From contig JASAND010011080.1 in the NCBI GenBank assembly GCA_030248195.1, positions 16,567-80,566 of the forward strand: a DNA stretch of 64,000 nucleotides, written 5' to 3'. Positions within the stretch are counted from its first letter, which is position 1; each line of letters starts with the position of its first letter. Shown here piece by piece: positions 19,618 to 29,607 of the stretch. A model generated the notes under the pieces. That model saw only the letters and a list, made by a program, of their open reading frames with translations. It was not told where the DNA came from and did not search any database. Source of the stretch: Trissonchulus latispiculum. Taxonomy: Eukaryota; Nematoda; Enoplea; Enoplida; Ironidae. Made by a program: the position numbers and the translations under genes.

Positions 19618-21975
19618 GAAACGCGCGACCTCGCCGCGGCTAAGGGCTCAAGGGTTAGTAATAAAATCAGATTAGCCTACGTACCCTACCTATTAGTATA
19701 GATAAAACACGTTTTAGAAAATAACGGCAAACAAAATAAAAATTTGCGTATCCCTCAGGCCGGGGATACTACTCGGGCCCCAACATACTAATACACATAG
19801 GGTGCTCCGAGACACAGCTAAAATTACGCCGAAACATATCGGGATACACAAACTAAACACATACACACGGACTACACCGACTACACACAGAAAAGAACGG
19901 CTGGGGACACCCTTGAGCCACGACGAGGACGCAGGTAACAAAAGAGACAGGTACTCCGGAGCTCTCAAAACAGACGACCGATGCCACATCCGGCCACCGG
20001 AACCACGTTTTTAGGTAGAAAACATCATAGAGAAACAGAAAAACCAACTCCGGAGTGACTTTTACCATGAAACGAAAGCAAAAATTGAACTCCGGAGTAG
20101 GGCGAAAAAATGAAAAATTTCGGACCAAGGCCGGAGTAAAATTTTCAACCGGAGCCAACGATTTTAGAAAGAAATATCAAAACGAAAGCAACCATATAGC
20201 TCCGGAGTACTCAAGGAACAAAGAAGAAACAAAAATTTGAGCTCCGGGGAAGACTAGCACAATGGAGAACAGCTCCGGAGTTGGTTGCCAGCAACTCCGG
20301 AGGACAATAAATCGAATCGAATCGAATCGAATCGACCCCCATCGAATCGCAAAAATTGAATCAGAACAATGCCACGTTTTAAAGCGAATACAAAATAAAG
20401 CATATATATTGCAAAAAATAGCTGCACAAAGTTACATGGCAAGGTAGATAAGGCAACAAAATGGCAGTCATGGAATACAAGAAAATTTCAGGCAAAGTAA
20501 ACTCGCACCACATTGGGAAAAAAATAGAGAAACAAACACCAATTAGAAAGAAAATAGAGAAACAAACACCAATTAGAAAAATAGAAAAGACCCGAAATGA
20601 ACAAAATAAAATACTACATAGTATAGAACGGCAATGCCGAGCTAGCAGGCACCACCCACCCCAAATACAGAAAGTCTCAGGAAAATAAGGAAATAGGAAA
20701 AGAGTTTAAGAAAATTTACAGAAAATTTTACCCCCGGATGAAACCCACGACAATGACCGATTACTCCCCCACCAAGATTAAATCTAAATCGTAAAAAGGC
20801 AAATATAAGTGAAACAGTAAAAACAAACAAAAACAAAATTAGCTCAGAAGGGACAAGGGGGAAGGGGGACTAGCGAGGCTGTGGGGACATAACCGGTAGA
20901 CATTTACATCATCACAAAATATAGACTTATTATTAAAGTTCAAATGCCAAGATTCCAGATTCCAAAGCTCAAGACCAAAGATAGGGTCAGACAAAGAAAC
21001 CATGGGCAGGGAACCACACCAGACCAGCGTCGGGGGACCTGCCGCCAGGGATACGGGCCGGTGCCCCTCGGCACAAGCGACCCGTCCAGACCCAGAACCG
21101 TATCACCAAATCACCGTCAAGCAAAGGACCCGAACACCAGATGGAAAAACCAGATCCATGGGCCACCCGTAAAGTACCGGGACCAGGGGACAATGCAAAC
21201 ATACAAAACAACAGTAGACACAGGGGAAGCGCTCGCAGTCAAAGAAGGACAGGGGGGGAGGGAAAGGGAAACTAGCATACTACAGATTAGTAAGAAAGAA
21301 AACTAATAACAACAAAACAAAAGCACAACCTACGTAACAACCAAAAAATTCAGACCCGCAGGCCAACAAGACAGTACATATTAGGCACTACGGCCAACAG
21401 TGCAAGTACAAGGCCCGACTTAATTTTGAGAGAGGGAGACACGAGTCTACGGCAACCGTTGGCCTGGCTGAGCCCGACCGTCAGCAACCGCGGACTGTGT
21501 CAATCGCAAAGAATCGGAAAATACAACTACGGAGTCAAAAGTGCCGGTCCGGGGTTGACCGCCCACCCTTGGCCTCCCTGAGGGCGACCGCAGGCGACGG
21601 GCAACCACGGACCCGCCGAGATACGACAAGGTAGAATGCCCACAGTACTATTGCCTAATAAAAATGTAAATCGTTTTTGTAAAAGAAAGGTAAAAGGTAA
21701 AATTAATAAAGAGGTTTAAAACTCAGCTAGTACCTGCATAATTCAGACCGAAAAGAATCAAACTACAATTTAGGTAGAAATTTAACCAGAAGACAAGAAA
21801 CTAAAGCGTCGAAAAAGAATAAAACTCGAGTTTAAAGACAAAACATCAATCAGGTACTTAAATTATTCTAGAATAACCGCAAAAACCAAGGTCCCCCCAA
21901 GGTTAGTAACACAACATAGATTTCCCCCCAGCCAATACGGGCCAAAATATAGTCCCACCCCACCACATTCATAAA
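19618..21975 (-). other. Element B 3' non-coding region
   Basis: About 2.36 kb without a credible ORF, the same length as in element A. It contains a cluster of CTCCGGAG octamers (19954-20302), a short ATCGA simple repeat (20312-20333), a ~28-bp tandem duplication (20519-20583, unit GAGAAACAAACACCAATTAG) and an imperfect GGCCTxxCTGAG repeat near 21460-21610. A 120-codon antisense ORF at 20944-21306 shows no family resemblance and I do not count it as a gene. Confidence 0.7.
19954..20302. promoter_or_regulatory. Cluster of six CTCCGGAG palindromes
   Basis: Perfect CTCCGGAG octamers occur at 19954, 20048, 20090, 20200, 20273 and 20295, with partial matches (GGCCGGAGT, ACCGGAGCC, GAGCTCCGGGG) between them. 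One such octamer is expected per 65 kb by chance. The array sits a few hundred bases from the 3' LTR and resembles a multi-copy protein-binding array such as an enhancer or insulator. The binding protein is unknown. Confidence 0.6.
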
Positions 21976-23163
21976 TTAATGCCGAGCCGTCGCCAACTTG
22001 GTGTAACGCAAATGCATCTGCGCCTCTTCCATGGCCAGTTCATGAGCCAAATTCGGAAACAATTCCCGGCGGACCAGCATGCAGATCTTTCCCATCCAGT
22101 TTTGCCCTTCGGCATCTAGAACTTTCTGTAGAATCACATTGGCCGGAGTACGGTTGAGCTCCGCCGCATCAATGCCACAAGACCAATAAAGGCCACGGCT
22201 AGCAACAGCTTCAACAATGTAAGCTACGCCGGTGCTTCTGAGCCACTTACGGAAGTGGTAACTAGACGCGGCCTTTGCCCGAATGATATCAAGCATAAAT
22301 AGCGCACGCGTCAGGTACCCTTCGCCCTCCGTAGCTTGCCAAATTTTCCGCAAATGAGACCCAGCGGGCACCCACGACTTAACGTAGTCAGCCGCAGCAT
22401 ATTTTGCCTGGAAAGGGCATTCCATGCTCGCCGCCGCCCGAGCTGCCTCGGGGAGACCGTACCAGTCCCGCAGCATGCGATAGACATACAGGAACTCAGA
22501 GGCCGCAAATTTCTTCTCACCCCACTTGATGTAAGCTGAATCGGGGTCCTTGGTTTCCGGATCCTCTAAAAGTTTCCACATATTGGAAGCAACGCAGGAG
22601 GGACCCTTGAAGTAAGCCACCTGTGGATACGTCAAAGCCATATCCGGCTGCATGTACCGGTGAGCCCGTACCACATCAATAGTGGACTGAACGAGCGAGA
22701 GGAAACCCTCAGATATTTTGTCCAGATAGGCCAGAAAACGATTTGGCGAACTTTTGGCCAAAAAATAGGTAGGATAGAGCCTAATAAAAGGACAAATATT
22801 TGCAGCAGCAGCGGCCGCGGCTCCCCAAGTATGTGGTGCCCGTCCCACCAGACGGAAAGAGTCGAACTCCAAGACACCATCCCGATACAGCGGTGGAAAG
22901 TCAAAGGTGATTTCCCAGCGGTACATATCAAAGGTGAAGTACGGACTTCCATCCGGAGTAACCGCTGTCCGTTCCGTCTGATTACGCCTAACCGGTGCAT
23001 CCGGAATCAGATTCTTCAAGTTCTCGAAGAATTTCTTATATACCTTTTCCGAAACTGCAAACGGAAGATCAGTCGTGGTCAGACGTTCCCACCAATAATT
23101 ATAGATGGCAACAAAATAGGGATTATGGGAAACGCCATCGATCTTAGACCGCAAGTCCGGCAA
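21976..23163 (-). CDS. Element B NADAR-domain ORF (395 codons)
   Basis: Residues ~75-125 hold a strand-rich stretch ending in GRAPHTWGAAAAAAANI, aligning by eye with the dsRBD-like region of element A. Residues ~184-370 form a NADAR-like domain: YFKGPSCVASNMW at the start, FAASEFLYVYRM (E223), WQATEGEGYLTRALFML, RAKAASSYHFRKWLRST, AYIVEAV, GLYWSCG (324-330, cf. the family WGxG) and GQNWMGKICMLVRREL. This is closer to the canonical NADAR pattern than element A's copy. The apparent ATG at 23163 is probably not the native start: the frame continues upstream into the tandem duplication at 23165-23272, where it was separated from the exonuclease-like half. The enzyme class acts on N-glycosidic/ADP-ribosyl-base bonds. 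Function here is inferred. Confidence 0.75.
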   Translation of the reverse strand: MPDLRSKIDGVSHNPYFVAIYNYWWERLTTTDLPFAVSEKVYKKFFENLKNLIPDAPVRRNQTERTAVTPDGSPYFTFDMYRWEITFDFPPLYRDGVLEFDSFRLVGRAPHTWGAAAAAAANICPFIRLYPTYFLAKSSPNRFLAYLDKISEGFLSLVQSTIDVVRAHRYMQPDMALTYPQVAYFKGPSCVASNMWKLLEDPETKDPDSAYIKWGEKKFAASEFLYVYRMLRDWYGLPEAARAAASMECPFQAKYAAADYVKSWVPAGSHLRKIWQATEGEGYLTRALFMLDIIRAKAASSYHFRKWLRSTGVAYIVEAVASRGLYWSCGIDAAELNRTPANVILQKVLDAEGQNWMGKICMLVRRELFPNLAHELAMEEAQMHLRYTKLATARH

Positions 23164-26100
23164 ATAAGCAAGCTGCCAATACGGCTCCGAATACAGCTGC
23201 CAATACGGCTCCGAATGAATGAGCTACGGCTCCGAATGAATAAGCAAGCTGCCAATACGGCTCCGAATGAATCGACGGCCAAAACGCTGGATCGACCTCC
23301 TGGGGCCCCGCGAAAGGCCGCATGACATATGGCATTTCGCCACTAACTGACACCGGAGGACGCCGATGAAGTTGTTTGACAAATTCTGGCGTAGAATAGT
23401 CCTTGTACGAGGTATGGCGTTTGAGCTCAAAAGGTCCCTCTGGAGGTTCTACCAAATACTCTGGCAAAGCCTTAACCGTAATGGTAGGAACCGTGCCCTC
23501 TGGAAAATCGCCCGGGACCAGCCCCTGGTAGCGCAGAACCATCTTAGATGGATGGAGGTAATGCGTCTCCGGCCAAACGATGTGACGATCCGCTGGAGGC
23601 GGAGGCAATGACTGCACCGAAAAAGGTTGGATTTGGATCGGCAGACGAAGTGACGGCAAATTCTGAGGCATAGGCTGCAAAACCTGCGGTAGCGGCGGAG
23701 GCCGCGAAGGCGAGGCCTGTGGAACCAAGTCCGCCCCAGGCTGTTGAGAAGGAGCTCCGCCAGTAGCTTCCGCCGGACGATGCGACGGGCCAGGTTCATC
23801 CTGGACCCCCATAACCGGAATCGACGGAACCGTATGCTTCAGTGACGCCGGAGTGCTTCCCGACAATGCCGACCCCGGGACAACCAGATCCGAAAGTCCA
23901 GAGATATCCGACAGACGACCTAGGTCTAACTCAGGCATAGTACAGACGCCCCTGCTTGGTGTCTCCGGCCGCGGCAGCTGAGCACCAGCAGCGCCCAGAC
24001 GTTCTGGATATAAGATATAGAAAAAGTTGGCAAAATCGAACTGCCCACGCTCCAGCAAGGCATACACGAATGCCAGGGGCTTCCAGGGAGGGGGAATGCC
24101 CAAAATTTTCGCGATCGCCTGTTGCGAAATTCCAAAGCTTGGCAAGACAGCCGATTGCGCCGGTGTACCAATTTCCGGTAGACTAATGAAAAAGGCATCA
24201 GCCGTCAACCGGCGACACGTATACTCCAACCCGTAAACATCGGTAGAAGTAATAAAAGCACGGGTGGCCCCCAACGGAAAAGCTGGAACAGGTGTTGCCT
24301 GCCCCTGAACCCCTCCCACAGGAACTGAGGAAGCCCCCAACATAGGTGACCCTACCTGTTGAGGTGGCGGGAACTGAGTCAGCGGTGGCTGCACGGCCGG
24401 AGACATAACTGCAGTCGATGACGAAGGCGAATTTAGAACGGCCGTGATATCCGAATAAATCTGCTGATATTGTGGTGGAAGCTTGTCCCTGACAGCGGCC
24501 TGCTGAGCCTGCGCCGCCGTTGTTGCGAACGGCACCGATGGATGAGTGGCCACAACGCCCAAGTCTAGATTCTGATAGGTGACCGCAGGCTGAGACAAAC
24601 CCTGATCCACCTGGTAGTCCCCTTGCGGAAACGAGGTCGACACGATTGGAGGCGGGACACTTTTGGACCGGTGGCGCAAAGATTCCTGCGAACTGGACGG
24701 ACTGACGCCTGCCGGCGGCGGCACCGGCTCTGCCACCGAGACCTCGCCCTTAGACGTAGGGACCACCGTTTTTCTGAGCTTGTAAGGAGACTTGGTAGAC
24801 TCCCCTAGCGGTGGAACAGTTGGTGGCTCGGTAGACGCCGCCGGCGGCTCAGCAACCAGGGGACTGTCCGCACGCCACCCCGCTGGATAGGGTACATTTG
24901 CGGCCGCACTAGCCGACCTAGCAACTTTCGCCTGGACATACTGCAAGAACTGGGAACGCCGTTCCTCCTGACCACGCTCCGGGGGACCGTGCGGTTTTGG
25001 TACATCCGCAAAAGAACCCGGCAGGTCGTCCATGTGCACGGTGATACCCGAGCGCGGGGGAACGGAGCGGTTTCTCTGACGAGAAAGCCGCCCAGAACCC
25101 ACCGACGCGGCACCAGACACTGGCCCCTCACCCGCCGAATCCCGGTCCTCATGGATAATTAGACGGTTTGAAGGGGAAAACTCCCCAGGCGACTGAGACC
25201 CCGCTTCCGTAGGTGTCGGAATAGCAGGTCCGCCCACTAAATTGCGTTGGTCCGGAGCATGGTCCAGAGGAAGTAGGTCGTCATGTTCCTGCAGTTCCAT
25301 CGCCTGCTCATCCTGCCGGATCTCAAACGCCTCAGCCGCACGCTTGGCCTCGCCAGGCACCTTTTCTGGCTTCGTTGAATAATCCGGAGGGTTCCTGCGT
25401 GATGCTACCGATGTGAAGAAATCGGCCGCCCGGTGCTCCAAGGGAGGCAGACAAGGGCTTTCCACATCCGAGTCAGGTCGAATGAAAGCAAACACCTGCT
25501 TAGTTCTGCTCTTTCCCTTCTGACCCTCATATTTCAGAAAAACCGGTCGCGTGTCTTTGAACGGCGGATCTGAGATAACTGAATTGTATACTCCTGGCAC
25601 AGGAGCGAGATCAGAAAGAGCCGCTGGAGAGCCCTTCTGCACATAGGCACATTTGAGCCGGATTTCCAAATAATCTTGTTTCGTCAATTTTTGAAACAAA
25701 GACAAAACGTGAACCGTCATATAAGTGTCACGTATGCGCACAAGGGCCCAGTCCAGCACCGACTCCTCCTGTAACGGTGTCGTCGCATGTGCCGAGTGTG
25801 GTGTCAGACGAATCATGGCATCGGGATAGCGCAGAATGTTCTCCTTGAACCACCGGAAGGGCTTATCCATGCGACCCGGGGTTGGAGGCGGAACTGGACG
25901 AGCCGCCTCACCCTTTTTCCAATCACCCCGGGCCGTCCAGAGAAATGGGCCTTTCGCATGATTGGGCGACCGCTGCTTCAACTGTGTAGAAACCGGGCGC
26001 TCAGCCACATAGGTAACCACCTGGGACAAGTCAACGATGGAATTACGCGTATCAATGGACAGCGTTGTCATCAGCATGCGCACCGTGTCTAGGGCCCCTA

Positions 26101-26941
26101 CTGCAAAAATCGGAAACGGCGTATTGTACAGCAAAGGCTGTAACGCATACCGAATCATGGTCCACGACGGGACATCCAGATACAGCCGAGGCAATAGAAT
26201 CATATAAATGGCCATATTGACCCTGTTCCTGGAATGGTGCGGCGCATGATGACACAGCTGGTCCATTTCAGAAGAAAACTTTTGCGCGTCAATGGGGACC
26301 GCAAACTGAAGGACCGACAGAGTCTGAGTCGAATCAGAATCAGGGAAGGAACCCTGATATTTAACATAGGCAAGGGTCATAAACCCTGCATCCATAGCCC
26401 TATCGAAAATAATGGGGGCCTCCCGGAACAAAGAAATCATGGAAGTAATGATGTTGACTGTCCCGGCCGGAATTGTGGAGCCTAAACCGCTCGGAGCCTT
26501 CACCCAAGCTTTGAGCGTGTCCTCCCAATTGAGGATTTCCTGGAATTCGATGGCGGCTGGAATGTACAATCGGGGAGGCGAATCTTTACGAAGCTTTTCC
26601 TCAAGCTCTAAATTTGACAAGGGAGCACAGGCATTAGTCCGGTTTTCGCCTGAAGAGCGCTGTGCCGCTGCCGCTGCATTTCGTAAAACGGGATCCCCGT
26701 CCGAACCAGTCGAGGAGTCCTTGGCCTCGCTAGAGCGCGACCGCAGAGACCTCGACAGGTGGGACTGAGCCGTTTTAGGCAATTTGATCAAAAGTTTGAC
26801 TCCGGGGTCACCCCAGACTGAACATTCAGGCTGGTCCGCCTGCTGTGAAGTTCCGGGCTGTGGCTCATCTGCAGACGATTCAGACTGCGCCTCTTCCATA
26901 GGAGGCGACGACTCGACATTTTCCCCTTTTTCACCCTCCAT
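23144..26941 (-). CDS. Element B degenerate DEDDy exonuclease-like polyprotein half
   Basis: The first ATG is at 26941; the frame opens at 26959 with a TTG, used here for numbering. Acidic, Ser-rich N-terminus; ~165-425 aligns by eye with element A's exonuclease domain: motif I MDAGF (D190, the acidic partner replaced), motif II AVGALDTVRML (D291), motif III RIRDTYMTV (D411, without the tyrosine four residues earlier). Catalysis is therefore doubtful. A long Pro/Ser/Arg-rich linker follows (~540-880), then a segment around RAFITSTDVYGLEYTCRRLT resembling element A's beta-rich region. The frame ends at 23144 after out-of-frame tandem duplications; the NADAR half follows in another frame. Host codon use is more GC-rich than in element A. 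Confidence 0.7.
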   Translation of the reverse strand: MEGEKGENVESSPPMEEAQSESSADEPQPGTSQQADQPECSVWGDPGVKLLIKLPKTAQSHLSRSLRSRSSEAKDSSTGSDGDPVLRNAAAAAQRSSGENRTNACAPLSNLELEEKLRKDSPPRLYIPAAIEFQEILNWEDTLKAWVKAPSGLGSTIPAGTVNIITSMISLFREAPIIFDRAMDAGFMTLAYVKYQGSFPDSDSTQTLSVLQFAVPIDAQKFSSEMDQLCHHAPHHSRNRVNMAIYMILLPRLYLDVPSWTMIRYALQPLLYNTPFPIFAVGALDTVRMLMTTLSIDTRNSIVDLSQVVTYVAERPVSTQLKQRSPNHAKGPFLWTARGDWKKGEAARPVPPPTPGRMDKPFRWFKENILRYPDAMIRLTPHSAHATTPLQEESVLDWALVRIRDTYMTVHVLSLFQKLTKQDYLEIRLKCAYVQKGSPAALSDLAPVPGVYNSVISDPPFKDTRPVFLKYEGQKGKSRTKQVFAFIRPDSDVESPCLPPLEHRAADFFTSVASRRNPPDYSTKPEKVPGEAKRAAEAFEIRQDEQAMELQEHDDLLPLDHAPDQRNLVGGPAIPTPTEAGSQSPGEFSPSNRLIIHEDRDSAGEGPVSGAASVGSGRLSRQRNRSVPPRSGITVHMDDLPGSFADVPKPHGPPERGQEERRSQFLQYVQAKVARSASAAANVPYPAGWRADSPLVAEPPAASTEPPTVPPLGESTKSPYKLRKTVVPTSKGEVSVAEPVPPPAGVSPSSSQESLRHRSKSVPPPIVSTSFPQGDYQVDQGLSQPAVTYQNLDLGVVATHPSVPFATTAAQAQQAAVRDKLPPQYQQIYSDITAVLNSPSSSTAVMSPAVQPPLTQFPPPQQVGSPMLGASSVPVGGVQGQATPVPAFPLGATRAFITSTDVYGLEYTCRRLTADAFFISLPEIGTPAQSAVLPSFGISQQAIAKILGIPPPWKPLAFVYALLERGQFDFANFFYILYPERLGAAGAQLPRPETPSRGVCTMPELDLGRLSDISGLSDLVVPGSALSGSTPASLKHTVPSIPVMGVQDEPGPSHRPAEATGGAPSQQPGADLVPQASPSRPPPLPQVLQPMPQNLPSLRLPIQIQPFSVQSLPPPPADRHIVWPETHYLHPSKMVLRYQGLVPGDFPEGTVPTITVKALPEYLVEPPEGPFELKRHTSYKDYSTPEFVKQLHRRPPVSVSGEMPYVMRPFAGPQEVDPAFWPSIHSEPYWQLAYSFGAVAHSFGAVLAAVFGAVLAACLFAGLAV
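23165..23272 (-). repeat. Tandem duplication splitting the exonuclease and NADAR frames
   Basis: Four degenerate copies of a 21-31-bp unit (GCTGCCAATACGGCTCCGAA core; one copy lacks part of it) lie in a row. Copy lengths are not all multiples of three, so the reading frame leaving the array differs from the one entering it. The same peptide signature appears once in each frame at the borders, so a single unit was probably present originally. Confidence 0.75.
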
Positions 26942-27115
26942 ATTTAAGCCGATTCGCAATTTCGATCAAGAAAATAATCTCAACGTTTCAATTCAAAAAA
27001 TCAAACATATAAAGCACTCCTCCCGACCACAATATTACTTTATACAACGAACATATACCACAGCTAAGGTCCAGGGAGGGAAGGATGGGCCCGTATCAGC
27101 AATCACAGGAAGAAC

Positions 27116-28096
27116 CTAAACAAAAACAACAGGATTAGAAAAAATATAAAAAATGGATACACAAAGAAAATATATTAGTAACCTACGTACGTATGAAACA
27201 TGAACCACAAGAATCCCACTTACAAGCCTAAAGCAGGGGTTCCTGCGGACGCAAGCACCGATTAACCGGATCCCAATGCCAAAATGAGATATCGGACACA
27301 ACAGTTTCAACCCAAAGACGCGCGTCGAAAGAGCGACTTGATGAATTTGACCCAGTGAAAGTGTCCTCCAAAACCCCGACGGCGCAGACATAAAAACATC
27401 CCCCCGATGATACGTACGTGCCGCAGGCTGCCCACAGTGCGCACAAACTCCCGAACGAGCAAAGCGTGGAGCTGCTGGAACTAACATATACCCCGGTGGC
27501 AGTTGAAATAACGTGAGCATACACGGATTTCGGGACCCCCCGGGCACCGTCGGAGCCGCAGAATGAGCCACCGAAGGTTCCGGAACTCGGGGCCCCGGCG
27601 GGCTCGGCTGTCCTGAAGGAAACACCGAAATAGAGACACCCGACACATGTGACGGACCCTCCCTAAACGACCGAAGCGGGTAAGGCTCCGATGACACAGA
27701 TAATGTAGGGGAGGTTCTCCCCGACACAGAGGAATATGCAGAACGAGCATCCCGATAAGTATACCTCACGCCTTCAGCAGATTCATGCACGCCACTATTA
27801 AAGGGAGCCCGGCCAAGCGACGGGGGCACCGAAGAGCCCGTTGCCGACGAGGAAGCACCGTAGTTTGACGAGGCCGAATAGGGAGGGGGGTCACGAAAGA
27901 AAGGATTTGAAGCCAGAGAAAAAGGCCGAGGGGGAGAAGTAGAATTTAGAGACGAATGTGGACGCAACTCAGGGCTAAACTGAAAATTTGGTGGTAACCC
28001 CGCAGCAGAAGGGTGCACGAAACGTGGTGAAAAGGTCCCCCACGGATTTCCCTGCCTGGCCGGACTCCGATTTGGATACGTTGGCTGTTCCGACAT
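27116..28096 (-). CDS. Element B accessory ORF X3, Pro/Ser-rich
   Basis: 326 codons from ATG 28096. Not recognised. The N-terminal two thirds are rich in Pro, Ser and Arg and contain DPPPY, matching the PPxY late-domain consensus. A CAHCGQPAARTYH segment has a C-x2-C and a later His, possibly metal-binding. The last ~40 codons are hydrophobic and are probably intronic: a donor GTAGGT at 27186 and the acceptor CTGTTGTTTTTGTTTAG (AG at 27117-27116) would remove 71 nt. An AG lies one base before the ATG (TTGATTTAATAG). It sits between X2 and the exonuclease-like ORF, all on the same strand. Confidence 0.5.
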   Translation of the reverse strand: MSEQPTYPNRSPARQGNPWGTFSPRFVHPSAAGLPPNFQFSPELRPHSSLNSTSPPRPFSLASNPFFRDPPPYSASSNYGASSSATGSSVPPSLGRAPFNSGVHESAEGVRYTYRDARSAYSSVSGRTSPTLSVSSEPYPLRSFREGPSHVSGVSISVFPSGQPSPPGPRVPEPSVAHSAAPTVPGGSRNPCMLTLFQLPPGYMLVPAAPRFARSGVCAHCGQPAARTYHRGDVFMSAPSGFWRTLSLGQIHQVALSTRVFGLKLLCPISHFGIGIRLIGACVRRNPCFRLVSGILVVHVSYVRRLLIYFLCVSIFYIFSNPVVFV

Positions 28097-28279
28097 GCTA
28101 TTAAATCAATAAAATAACAAATAAAATTACAACCCACCACTACAGGAGACACTGAGCAGGACTAGAGTATACCTGTACCGGAATTTCAGAAAGCAGCTCT
28201 AAAATAAAAAGCACATATTGAATACACAATCAACTGAGAAAATTTAGCAAAGGTGCACACACAAGTAAACAAAGGAGCA

Positions 28280-28810
28280 CTAAATGGGTTCCTCCGCCGA
28301 GGAGGAATCATCAGATACTAACGGGGGAATCGGGGACGTAGGAGATCCCATAGTAGCATAAAATTTTTCCAAAAGTCTAGCCGGAGCAATTTTCTGAAGA
28401 AAGATTTCGGAGGAGCCTTTTACAAGGCTAATCGCCGAATTTGGTCTAGGTAGAAAAATCTTGGAAGCCCCCTGTTCCCGGAGACTCACCGGAGGTAGGA
28501 AATACGCAGGTAACACAAAATACCCAAAACGTGCTGCCAAACGAATAAATTGTGCTTGTGCCAAATCATTCTCAAATGTGGTAGATGTAAGAACCATTGC
28601 TAGTATGTTACTATACCTAAGTATGTTAGGAGTAGCCCACCCCCCAGAATATGGTACATTTCCGCGCAAGGGAAGATGTAAATTTAAAACAGGAGGAAGG
28701 GAGGTTTCCCGCGTAACCCGACCCCGGAGAGTCCTAAACATGTAGTGAGGAGAAAATTCCGACAAATCATACATACACGGACGTGGTTCAGGTAAAGTAA
28801 TTTCTGCCAT
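28280..28810 (-). CDS. Element B accessory ORF X2
   Basis: 176 codons starting MAEITLPEPRPCMY. No family recognised. It is mixed globular in composition, with central GGWATPNILRYSNILAMVL and a Ser/Asp/Glu-rich tail (DDSSSAEE). A splice-acceptor-like AG ends at 28824, 14 nt before the ATG. It has no obvious counterpart in element A. It could be a structural or regulatory protein of the element; there is no evidence for either. Confidence 0.5.
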   Translation of the reverse strand: MAEITLPEPRPCMYDLSEFSPHYMFRTLRGRVTRETSLPPVLNLHLPLRGNVPYSGGWATPNILRYSNILAMVLTSTTFENDLAQAQFIRLAARFGYFVLPAYFLPPVSLREQGASKIFLPRPNSAISLVKGSSEIFLQKIAPARLLEKFYATMGSPTSPIPPLVSDDSSSAEEPI

Positions 28811-28823
28811 AGTGATGAAGGGA

Positions 28824-29015
28824 CTATATATATAGAATAAAGGTTAAGAAAACACAAAAAATACAACCTACCTCAATAACTTTGAACCGGAGCAAACACA
28901 GATCGTAATTGAACAGCCGTGAACATAAAAGTTCGGGTGCAGTGATACACAAATTCTAGAATACAAAACACAAATAGAGTTGAATACAACATACAGCTCA
29001 CAAACCTGCACTTAC
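28824..29015 (-). other. Candidate short introns between X1 and X2
   Basis: After the X1 stop, a donor GTAAGT starts at 29015 and an acceptor TTTTGTATTCTAG ends at 28956 (60-nt intron). An 84-nt segment follows, then a donor GTAGGT at 28871 and an acceptor ending TATATATATAG at 28824 (48 nt). Both introns would lie in a non-coding gap, suggesting the downstream ORF is translated from a spliced RNA. Called by eye from consensus only. Confidence 0.4.
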
Positions 29016-29024
29016 AACTCCGCT

Positions 29025-29607
29025 CTAGTCTTCTCGCGGAGGTGGAGGGTCAGGATATTGACCACGAAAATGTTTGGCAATATCCCTGTAGTAAGCTTTC
29101 TTGACAAAGAGAGGATCAATATACTGAAATTTCATGTTTCTAATGTCAGTGTGCGTGACCAAACCCGGAGGTGAAGTTAGACCGGGGTCCGAGATAGTGA
29201 TGGGACGTGCCCCTAGTTCAGCTAAATGTTGGGGTGGATCAAAGGTAGCCGGGGTCGGAAAATAATGAAACAAGGCAGCAACTTTTTGCATACGTGCTGA
29301 TTCTTTAGCATCGGAGATAGTACGGGGAACTGGGTCAGGAGGTGTGAAAGATTCGGAATTTTCGGTAGCAATATTAAATAAAGATTTTGATTCACGGATA
29401 GCTGGAGCCCCCCCCCCCCGCCACGACACGATACCCCATAGTAGGTGGAAAAGGCATAGTGTCCCAGGTTGGATCAAATTTACTCAATTTTATACGCCAC
29501 CAGACATCCGGAGGAAGCGTCTGTTCTACCACTTCAGGCTCCTGAGCCAGGTGCAATTCGACCACGGGAGCCAGGGCTCTACTGAAAACAGCAGCACCAA
29601 ACGGCAT
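29025..29607 (-). pseudogene. Element B accessory ORF X1, frameshifted at a homopolymer
   Basis: ATG at 29607, four bases after an acceptor-like TTTCTTATTTCAG. The frame is open to a run of 12 G on the minus strand (C on plus, 29408-29419), after which the continuation is in another frame down to the stop at 29025. Together ~190 codons. No family recognised; it contains VELHLAQEPEVVEQTLPP before the run and a PDPPPP near the end. The shift may be real slippage or a sequencing error in the homopolymer. Confidence 0.5.

Noticed and set aside
20944..21306. 120-codon ORF antisense to element B
   Set aside because: Lies in the non-coding region of B, polar low-complexity composition, no family pattern.
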